A stretch of 64,000 bases of DNA from Rhynchopus sp. YZ270_cl-10 (lineage: Eukaryota > Euglenozoa > Diplonemea > Diplonemida > Diplonemidae). The stretch is from NCBI GenBank assembly GCA_964035575.1, contig OZ037856.1, positions 1,488,001 through 1,552,000 on the forward strand. The letters are read 5' to 3'. This document shows, piece after piece, positions 53,205-62,914 of this stretch. The notes below the pieces were generated by a model. That model saw nothing but the letters and a program-made list of their open reading frames with translations, had not been told where the DNA came from and did no database searches. The position numbers and the translations under genes are program-made. Numbering within the stretch: the first letter of the stretch is position 1; every line of letters starts with the position of its first letter.

Positions 53205-56190
53205 TACACAGTAATTCCCTGTGTATGACCCTGTAAGGGTACCCACAAACCTCAGTAAGCCAAGTAAATTGATGTCTACTACGTATTTTTGGGCCTACAA
53301 CCACCATACTTCGACGCAATTGCTCAGATGAAGCCACTACAGTAAGCCATTTGAAAAAATATTTTTGGCCATTTTGGGATTTATGGACAGAAATGTCGAC
53401 AAATCTGTCCATAAATTACGTTCTGTCCATAAAAGCCAGGATCCTGGCCAAAAATCCCTGTATTGAAAATACAGGGATTTTTGGCTGTTTTAGGCCCTCA
53501 CACGTACCTGAGTGGTAAAAATGACTAAATGTGTAGTACGATCCATTAAAGCCCCGACCACCATATTTCGACGCAATTTTCCCGCTGCTTCCAATACAGT
53601 GTTCCTACTGGTAATGAACAGTTGATGATATTTTATGCAGTTTCTATGGTATTTTGCTGTATGTGGCCCCATAAGGGTACCCCACGTACCTGAGTAGTGA
53701 CTATTACTAAATGTCTACTACACTTCATGAGGCCCATGACCACCATATTTCGACGCAATTTCTCCGCTGAACCCATTGCAGTATGTGTATTGATGTTTGC
53801 AGGTACTCTGTGGTTTGTCAGTTTTCAGTGTACTTTACACTGTAATTCCCTGTGTATGAGCCTGTAAGGGTACCCACAGACCTCAGTAGGCCAAGTAAAT
53901 TGATGTCTACTACGTATTTTTGGGCCTACAACCACCATACTTCGACGCAATTGCTCCGATGAAGCCACTACAGTAAGCCATTTGAAAAAATATTTTTGGC
54001 CATTTTGGGATTTATGGACAGAAATGTCGACAAATCTGTCCATAAATTACGTTCTGTCCATAAAAGCCAGGATCCTGGCCAAAAATCCCTGTATTGAAAA
54101 TACAGGGATTTTTGGCTGTTTTAGGCCCTCACACGTACCTGGCTGGTAAACATGACTAAATGTGTAGTACGATCCATTAAGACCGCGACCACCATATTTC
54201 GCTGCAATTTCCCCACTGCTTCCAATACAGTGTTCCTACTGGTAATGAACAGTTGATGATATTTTATGCAGTTTCTATGGTATTTTGCTGTATGTGGCCC
54301 CATAAGGGTACCCCACGTACCTGAGTAGTGACTATTACTAAATGCCTACTACACTTCATGAGGCCCATGACCACCATATTTCGACGCAATTTCTCCGCTG
54401 AACCCATTGCAGTATGTGTATTGATGTTTGCAGGTACTCTGTGGTTTGTCAGTTTTCAGTGTACTTTACACTGTAATTCCCTGTGTATGAGCCTGTAAGG
54501 GTACCCACAGACCTCAGTAGGCCAAGTAAATTAATGTCTACTACGTATTTTTGGGCCTACAACCACCATACTTCGACGCAATTGCTCAGATGAAGCCACT
54601 ACAGTAAGCCATTTGAAAAAATATTTTTGGCCATTTTGGGATTTATGGACAGAAATGTCGACAAATCTGTCCATAAATTACGTTCTGTCCATAAAAGCCA
54701 GGATCCTGGCCAAAAATCCCTGTATTGAAAATACAGGGATTTTTGGCTGTTTTAGGCCCTCACACGTACCTGAGTGGTAAAAATGACTAAATGTGTAGTA
54801 CGCTCCATTAAAGCCCCGACCACCATATTTCGACGCAATTTTCCCGCTGCTTCCAATACAGTGTTCCTACTGGTAATGAACAGTTGATGATATTTTATGC
54901 AGTTTCTATGGTATTTTGCTGTATGTGGCCCCATAAGGGTACCCCACGTACCTGAGTAGTGACTATTACTAAATGTCTACTACACTTCATGAGGCCCATG
55001 ACCACCATATTTCGACGCAATTTCTCCGCTGAACCCATTGCAGTATGTGTATTGATGTTTGCAGGTACTCTGTGGTTTGTCAGTTTTCAGTGTACTTTAC
55101 ACTGTAATTCCCTGTGTATGAGCCTGTAAGGGTACCCACAGACCTCAGTAGGCCAAGTAAATTAATGTCTACTACGTATTTTTGGGCCTACAACCACCAT
55201 ACTTCGACGCAATTGCTCCGATGAAGCCACTACAGTAAGCCATTTGAAAAAATATTTTTGGCCATTTTGGGATTTATGGACAGAAATGTCGACAAATCTG
55301 TCCATAAATTACGTTCTGTCCATAAAAGCCAGGATCCTGGCCAAAAATCCCTGTATTGAAAATACAGGGATTTTTGGCTGTTTTAGGCCCTCACACGTAC
55401 CTGAGTGGTAAAAATGACTAAATGTGTAGTACGATCCATTAAAGCCCCGACCACCATATTTCGACGCAATTTTCCCGCTGCTTCCAATACAGTGTTCCTA
55501 CTGGTAATGAACAGTTGATGATATTTTATGCAGTTTCTATGGTATTTTGCTGTATGTGGCCCCATAAGGGTACCCCACGTACCTGAGTAGTGACTATTAC
55601 TAAATGTCTACTACACTTCATGAGGCCCATGACCACCATACTTCGACGCAATTGCTCCGATGAAGCCACTACAGTAAGCCATTTGAAAAAATATTTTTGG
55701 CCATTTTGGGATTTATGGACAGAAATATCGACAAATCTGTTCATAAATTACGTTCTGTCCATAAAAGCCAGGATCCTGGCCAAAAATCCCTGTATTGAAA
55801 ATACAGGGATTTTTGGCTGTTTTAGGCCCTCACACGTACCTGGCTGGTAAACATGACTAAATGTGTAGTACGATCCATTAAGACCGCGACCACCATATTT
55901 CGACGCAATTTCCTCCACTGCTTCCAATACAGTGTTCCTACTGGTAATGAACAGTTGATGATATTTTATGCAGTTTCTATGGTATTTTGCTGTATGTGTC
56001 TCCATAAGGTTACCCCACGTACCTGAGTGATCCACATTACCAATTGTCTACTACACCCCATGGGACCTACGACCACCATATTTCGACGCAATTTCTCCAA
56101 TGAACCCATTACAGTGTGTGTATTGATGTTTTCAGGTAATGTGTGGTTTGTCACTTTTCAGTGTACTTTACACAGTAATTCCCTGTGTAT
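53205..56190. repeat. 631-bp satellite array
   Basis: Four nearly identical units (recurrences at 53490, 54121, 54752 and 55383, spacing exactly 631 bp) and a fifth rearranged one. Each unit holds a TTATGGACAGA/TCTGTCCATAA inverted pair, the CCCTGTATT-GAA-AATACAGGG hairpin and three related CCACCATA(C/T)TTCGACGCAATT blocks. The 60-72 residue open frames repeat with the array and lack domain content. Confidence 0.9.
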
Positions 56191-56204
56191 GACATTTAGT
56201 TTTT

Positions 56205-59200
56205 TTTGGCAATCCTTAACACTCCTGGCTGGTGTGGTTGATAAACGCAACCGAACACAACGAAACGGATCCGCTCTATACGTTACGATCCGTATGCAAC
56301 CAACGCATGCAACGCAACGCAACCGATGTGTACGTGACGATGAGAACGTAACGAAACAAACACAACCAACGCAACGGATGCAACGCAACCTGTGTGTACG
56401 TTGCGTTCTGTATGCAACGAACGCAACCCATGCAACGCAACGCAACCGATGTGTACGTAACGATCCGTATGCAACGAACGCAACGTAACAGATGCAACGC
56501 ATGCAACGCAACGCAACCGATGTGTACGTAACGATCAGAACGCAACGAACGTAACGAACCTAACACACCCAACGCAACGAACGCAACCTGTGTGTACGTT
56601 GCGCTCTGTACGTAACGATCTCTACGCAACGAACGCAACACAACGTAACCGGTGTGTACGTAGCGATGTGTACGCAACGAAGGCAACGCAACCAACGCAA
56701 CGAGTGGTTACAAACCCCCACGCATGGTTCTCACACCGCTCTGGCACGTTTCACACGCTGCAAACCCGCTTACCTGCCTGAAAAACCGGGTTTTCGGCCA
56801 AAACGCCTGTTTTGCCTGTAGAACCCTGTAGAACCCTTAAGAAACACGTGTAAAAAAGGGGTACTCGCGACACCCTGGTTTCAGGGTCTGTCAGGGTTTG
56901 GAGGTCTTTCTCATTTGCAAACCCTAAAAAAAACCTCCTATCTTCCCAAGAATCCACTTTTTTGACCTCTTTGGACGTTTAGGGACCTGAAAAAAAATGG
57001 CCGAAACCCACCCTGGGGGGGGGGGGGGTGCCATAAAGGGGGTGGGTGGGTGGGTGTGTGGTGTTGAAGCAACCTTAAAGACCTTAACACCGAGTGTTAA
57101 GGAACTGAAGGGGGGGTTAGAGACTGAGGGAGTGGCCGGAACAGCAACCTTTAAAAACTAGAAAACACAAGTGTTTTCTAGAATTTCCTGGTTATTTTGT
57201 GCCTTTTTTGACCCTCCCTCCGGCTTTTTGACCCTCCCTCCGGCTTTTTTTTGACTTTTTTTTGGCAAAGACATTTTTCAGCTGAAAAAAGCACCCCTAC
57301 ATGAGCTCAGATGGCCCCAAAAATGCAAATCCCGCAAGAATTTTGACGTTTTGACCCTCCAGAAATTATTTCCCCTCATTTGAGTTGACGGTCTTGAAAA
57401 CACTTCGCTGGCTGGTGTGTCAAACGGTCTGTGTATGGTTTGCACGCAACGCTCTACGTATACGATACGATCTGTATGCAACGAACGCAACGCATACAAC
57501 GCAACGCAACCGATGTGTACGTAGCGATCTGTATGCAACGAACGCAACGCATGCAACGCAACGCAACCGATGTGTACGTAGCGATCTGTATGCAACGAAC
57601 GCAACGCATGCAACGCAGCGCAACCGATGCATACGTAGCGATCTGTCCGAAAGCATGCTACGGGTTTAACGCCATCGCGTTAACGCAACACCTGCGCCGC
57701 TGTGACACTTCGCTGGCTCGTGTGGTTGTGATAACGGAACGGTCTACACGTGCGTTACAACAACGCTATGCATATGCGATACACGCGTTAACCGCATCGT
57801 GTGGTTACCAAACGCAGCCCACCTTCGGTGGGCTGCTGCAACTCGTGCCGTGTGTGGCCCATGCATGGTTCTCACAGCTCGCTGGCACGTTTCCCAAGCC
57901 GCAAACCCGGTTACCTGCCTGAAAAACCGGGTTTTTGACCAAAACGCCTGTTTTGCCTGTAGAACCCTGCAGAACCCTGCAGAACCCTTAAGAAACACGT
58001 GTATAAAAGGGGTACTCGTGACACCCTGGGGTCAGGGTCTCTAAGGGCTCCCAGCCTCGCTGAGCCTATACACCCCCCAAAAAGTGTCCGATCTTTCCAA
58101 AGAAAACGTTTTTTCGGCTGGGCGAAGCTTCTACACCCTCAAAAAAAAACCGGTTTTTGGTCGTATCCAGCAGGGGGGAGGGGGAGACTGAAGGGGGGGT
58201 TAGAGACTGAGGGAGTGGCCGGAACAGCAACCTTTAAAAATTTAGTTTTTTTTGGCAATCCTTAACACTCACTGGCTGGTGTGGTTGATGTATGAAAGGT
58301 TTGCAACGCACACAAGCCAACCAACGCAACCGATGCGATACGTTTCTTGCGTTCACATCGTTCCGTTCAGATCGGAACGATGTGAACGGAACGAATGCAA
58401 CCGACGCAACCGTTCGGTACGTAACGTCTCGAACCAAAGACACGGAAGCAACGCAACGCACCGAACGCAACGCATGCAACGCAACGCAACCGATGTGTAC
58501 GTAACGATCGGAACGCAACGAACGTAACCAACCGAACACAACCAACGCAACGCAACCGCTCTGTTCGTTGCACTCTGTATATAACGCAAGGCTCTGATGA
58601 GGCCCAGGCCTCCCGGCCGGGAGGCCCGGCCTCCCAGGCCTCCCGGCCTCCCAAAAAAAAATTTTTTTTTTCGACATCACAAAATTTTTCACCAAAAAAA
58701 AAAAAAAAATTTTTTTTTGGGAGCGGGCGATTTCGGAAAAAAAAATCCAAAAAAAAAAATCCAAAAAAAACCACCACAGACGGTCCAGTAGCGACGTAAG
58801 CAAAATCCATAATTTTTTGCCGAATTTTGCTAAGTACCCGAAAATTTTTCCTAAGGAAAAAAAAAAAAAAAGTTCCGCAGATGTCACCGGAAAAAAAAAT
58901 TTTTTTTTGGGAGGCCGGGAGGCCTGGGAGGCCGGGCCTCCCGGCCGGGAGGCCTGGGCCTCATCAGAGCCTTGTATAACGATCTCTACACAACGAACGC
59001 AACGCATGCAACACAACGTAACCGGTGTGTACGTAGCGAACGCAACGTAGCGAAGGCAACGCAACCAACGCAACGAGTGGTTACAAACCCCCACGCATGG
59101 TTCTCACACCGCTCTGGCACGTTTCCCAAGCCTCAAACCCGGTTACCTGCCTGAAAAACCGGGTTTTTGGCCAAAACGCCTGTTTTGCCTGTATAACCCT

Positions 59201-59480
59201 GTAGAACCCTTAAGAAACACGTGTAAAAAAGGGGTACTCGCGACACCCTGGTTTCAGGGTCTGTCAGGGTTTGGAGGTCTTTCTCATTTGCAAACCCTCA
59301 AAAAAACCTCCTATCTTCCCAAGAATCCACTTTTTTGACCTCTTTGGACGTTTAGAGACCTGAAAAAAAATGGCCGAAACCCACCCCGGGGGGGGGGGCG
59401 GGGGGGGGTGCCTTAGAGGGGGTGGGTGGGTGGGGTGATCAGCAACCTTAAAGACCTTAACACCGAGTGTTAAGGAACTG
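56205..59480. repeat. Higher-order repeat, three ~1.1-1.2 kb units
   Basis: Units near 56205-57180, 57400-58240 and 58240-59480. Each starts with a CTGGCTGGTGTGG word, continues with ACGCAACGCAACCGATGTGTACG subrepeats, then CTGGCACGTTTC...CGGGTTTT, CACGTGTA-AAA-GGGGTACTCG and AGAACCCTTAAG segments, and a run of G. The middle unit has a three-copy ~60-bp tandem at 57480-57650. Confidence 0.75.
58588..58974. mobile_element. Foldback/MITE-like element with ~83-bp inverted ends
   Basis: Left arm AAGGCTCTGATGAGGCCCAG... (58588-58670) and right arm (58890-58974) are near-perfect inverse copies, each carrying GGCCGGGAGG palindromes and an A9-T9 block. The centre is ~220 bp of A/T-rich sequence. No coding capacity. 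No unambiguous target duplication was found. It lies in the third higher-order repeat unit only. Confidence 0.75.
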
Positions 59481-59700
59481 TAAGGATACCCACAGGTACA
59501 GAGTATACACAGTGTAAACAGTGTACACAGTGTACACAGTGTACACAGTATACACAGTACAAAATATTGCTAATATATGTTCCGACCCACCATTCCTATG
59601 ATGACGGAACTCCTAGAAACCCACTGACAACCATAAAAGGCATAGGTTGCAGGTATACACAGTGTACAGAGTATACACAGTATACCAATTTTACCTACTC
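59480..59700. repeat. Repeat E copy
   Basis: CAGTGTACACAGTGTACACAG microsatellite words around TATTGCTAATATATGTTCC...GACGGAACTCCTAGAAACCCACTGAC, as at 46.5 and 51.8 kb. Confidence 0.75.
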
Positions 59701-60060
59701 AGAGACCCAGGATGACCATGTTTCCTTAAGGTAAATTTTTGGTTTTTTTGAGTTATCCACAGATGATCTGATGAGTAATGTGACCATATTCTCCAAAGAT
59801 AAGTGATACCCAAAAATTCCATCGCCGAAAGAAATCTGCACCTTTGACCACCACACATTTAATCAAAGTTATCGTAAACCCGGGAACGCGCGAACCCGCA
59901 AAATCTCAGCGGGTCTGCGGGTTTCCTGAATTCTGGGTAGGCTGAATCTTTCGGTTTTTTTCCACAAAGCACTCCGACCCCTTAATTTCACGCGGTTTTT
60001 TCTGTCAGACACTGGGTCGAAAATTTCGGCAAAAACGTCCACAGGTAAAAATGTTAATTT
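59701..60060. other. Unique stretch without gene
   Basis: AT-rich unique sequence between repeat E and the 8-mer arrays, with isolated GCGGGTCTGCGGG words near 59910. No supported reading frame. Confidence 0.5.
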
Positions 60061-60067
60061 CGCAAAC

Positions 60068-60646
60068 CTGCAGCGGGTCTGCGGGTCTGCGGGTCTGCGG
60101 GTCTGCGGGTCTGCGGGTCTGCGGGTCTGCGGGTCTGCGGGTCTGCGGGTCTGCGGGTCTGCGGGTCTGCGGGTCTGCGGGTCTGCGGGTCTGCGGGTCT
60201 GCGGGTCTGCGGGTCTGCGGGTCTGCGGGTCTGCGGGTGTGCGGGTCTGCGGGTCTGCGGGTCTGCGGGTCTGCGGGTCTGCGGGTCTGCGGGTCTGCGG
60301 GTCTGCGGGTCTGCGGGTCTGCGGGTCTGCGGGTCTGCGGGTCTGCGGGTCTGCGGGTCTGCGGGTCTGCGGGTCTGCGGGTCTGCGGGTCTGCGGGTCT
60401 GCGGGTCTGCGGGTCTGCGGGTCTGCGGGTCTGCGGGTCTGCGGGTCTGCGGGTCTGCGGGTCTGCGGGTCTGCGGGTCTGCGGGTCTGCGGGTCTGCGG
60501 GTGTGCGGGTCTGCGGGTCTGCGGGTCTGCGGGTCTGCGGGTCTGCGGGTCTGCGGGTCTGCGGGTCTGCGGGTCTGCGGGTCTGCGGGTCTGCGGGTCT
60601 GCGGGTCTGCGGGTCTGCGGGTCTGCGGGTCTGCGGGTCTGCGGGT
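60068..60646. repeat. 8-bp microsatellite (GCGGGTCT)n
   Basis: About 72 units with rare GCGGGTGT variants. Faces the CGCAAACC array, separated by a short junction. Confidence 0.95.
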
Positions 60647-60734
60647 CAGACCCGCAAACCCGCAAACCCGCAAACCCGCTCTTGTGGGGATCGTTGCCAT
60701 CCCACTGACCTGAAACCCGGTAATATATATAGTG

Positions 60735-61607
60735 TAACCCGCAAACCCGCAAACCCGCAAACCCGCAAACCCGCAAACCCGCAAACCCGCAAACCCGCAA
60801 ACCCGCAAACCCGCAAACCCGCAAACCCGCAAACCCGCAAACCCGCAAACCCGCAAACCCGCAAACCCGTAAACCCGCAAACCCGCAAACCCGCAAACCC
60901 GCAAACCCGCAAACCCGCAAACCCGCAAACCCGCAAACCCGCAAACCCGCAAACCCGCAAACCCGCAAACCCGTAAACCCGCAAACCCGCAAACCCGCAA
61001 ACCCGCAAACCCGTAAACCCGCAAACCCGCAAACCCGCAAACCCGCAAACCCGTAAACCCGCAAACCCGCAAACCCGTAAACCCGCAAACCCGCAAACCC
61101 GCAAACCCGCAAACCCGCAAACCCGCAAACCCGCAAACCCGCAAACCCGCAAACCCGCAAACCCGCAAACCCGCAAACCCGCAAACCCGCAAACCCGCAA
61201 ACCCGCAAACCCGCAAACCCGCAAACCCGCAAACCCGCAAACCCGCAAACCCGCAAACCCGCAAACCCGCAAACCCGCAAACCCGCAAACCCGCAAACCC
61301 GCAAACCCGTAAACCCGCAAACCCGCAAACCCGCAAACCCGCAAACCCGCAAACCCGCAAACCCGCAAACCCGCAAACCCGCAAACCCGCAAACCCGCAA
61401 ACCCGCAAACCCGCAAACCCGCAAACCCGCAAACCCGCAAACCCGCAAACCCGCAAACCCGCAAACCCGCAAACCCGCAAACCCGCAAACCCGCAAACCC
61501 GCAAACCCGCAAACCCGCAAACCCGCAAACCCGCAAACCCGCAAACCCGCAAACCCGCAAACCCGCAAACCCGCAAACCCGCAAACCCGCAAACCCGCAA
61601 ACCCGCA
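60735..61607. repeat. 8-bp microsatellite (GCAAACCC)n
   Basis: About 108 units with scattered GTAAACCC variants. On the minus strand the unit is GCGGGTTT, one base different from the left array, so the two are head to head. The 60647-60734 junction holds a short extra CGCAAACC patch and unique sequence. Confidence 0.95.
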
Positions 61608-61817
61608 CAAGAAGAAAGCTCGCTAAAATGTAGGAGGCTGGTGTGGTTGTGAACAGAACTTATTTTTTATTGTCTGAAGGTTTTGCATTTTTACAAATGT
61701 GAATGCCGAAAAAATTGAATAGAAAAATGAATTAAACTTGGCTCACCCCTCATTTCTCTTTTCATAGCACTTTTGTACTCACACACCAAAAACAGGTGAA
61801 CTATTTCTCAAAAAACT

Positions 61818-62382
61818 ATGAACACCATGAAGATTAAGCGGAAGCCAGTGCCCTTTGTGCAGAAGAAAGATGTACCAAGCATGTTGGCGGTGTTCAATGT
61901 GCAGGATCAAGCTCCTCATGAGAATGAGGAATTGCCACCAATTCCAGTGTGCTCCCAGAAGAAGGAGACAGTACTAACGAAGGTACAGGAGCAAGGCGTT
62001 AAAACAGAGGAGCAAACTCAGAAGGACTCTGTGCTTCCGTCAGAACAGGCCGCAGCATTGGAAATTCCTGTTTCTGCAGAAAGCTTTTCCTCAGTGACTG
62101 AAGAGCTGAAAGAGGTGAAACAGACTGTCTCAGATCTCAAGAAACAGCTGAACGAAGTGTTCCTTCTGTGTCAGGACATGAAAAAGGTATGTATCAACTT
62201 TTCAAGTATCACTTTCAACAACTCAAACTCAACAGGAGCTAGACAGAAAGAGAAAGCGCGAAGCAGCAGAAGACGAAAAAATAGCAAAGACGTGTTATGC
62301 TCACGAATGCTCTAGTACTTGGAGGGGAAGGGAATTTCAACACAAAGGTGCTCTTTTCCAGCACAATAAAGCACATCATTAG
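61818..62382 (+). CDS. Coiled-coil C2H2 zinc-finger protein, two exons
   Basis: Exons 61818-62186 and 62236-62382 give 171 residues. The 49-bp intron (GTATGT...CTCAACAG) shifts the frame, so reading through it gives a spurious basic tail. The N-terminus is basic then Glu/Gln-rich; a coiled coil (VTEELKEVKQTVSDLKKQL, about 92-120) continues across the junction. LDRKRKRE is NLS-like. The C-terminus is a C2H2-like finger: C143, C148, H166 and H170 (CYAHEC...FQHNKAHH). Splicing is what reveals the finger. Architecture (coiled coil, basic patch, finger) parallels the gene at 45.3-46.2 kb, without obvious sequence identity. Nuclear role inferred. Confidence 0.75.
62187..62235 (+). other. Intron of the 61.8 kb gene
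   Basis: 49 bp, GTATGTATCA at the 5' end and AACTCAACAG at the 3' end. Supported because removing it joins the coiled coil to a complete zinc finger. Confidence 0.8.
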
Positions 62383-62710
62383 AGAATAATTTATTTTTTT
62401 TCGTTTGGGGGTATTTCTTATCGCAGAGAATGTGCAAATTACTTCTTCCTGCGCAAAAATATGGGTTCCCCTTTTTTTAATGCACATGCAGATTGGTTTT
62501 AATTTTTGTCAAAATTTTCAAGATCATTTTTTAATTATTTTTTTTTGAAAACTTAGTTGTGAGACTTTTTTATTTTCCTTCTTGAAAACTCAAAACTTTC
62601 TCCCACCCACCATTTTATATTTTCTACAATACAATTTCTAGCAATTTATCACAACTATTCAAAACTAACATAACAGTGGTCTGGGTACTTTACTTTTTGC
62701 AAAAAAAAAA

Positions 62711-62825
62711 ATGAAAAGACAACGAAAGCGAGGAAAGATCTGATGATGGGCACACTAATAAGAAGGCTAATACAAAGACAACATAAGCTGAAGAGGGAAA
62801 CACTTCCCCAAAACGAAAGAGAGTT
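62711..62825 (+). pseudogene. Degenerate duplicate of the C2HC gene start
   Basis: ATGAAAAGACAACG followed by diverged but alignable sequence (GATGGGCACACTAATAAGAAGG against GATGGGCGTGCTGACAAAAAGC in the next gene). It has early stops, so it cannot encode the protein. The rest of 62383-62914 is AT-rich with no other supported gene. Confidence 0.6.
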
Positions 62826-62914
62826 TAATGAGAATTAATATTTCTATTCACATTGTTTCCCAGATTCCTTCTTTCTTCACATACATTAGCATAGGAACAC
62901 ATGGCATAAATAAT

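Noticed and set aside
53490-55565. Conserved 60-residue frames repeated four times
   Set aside because: They repeat only because the 631-bp satellite does. No domain, and third positions are no more variable than others.
60005-61610. Reading frames over 500 codons on both strands
   Set aside because: Artefacts of 8-bp arrays: periods not divisible by three cycle all frames without creating a stop.
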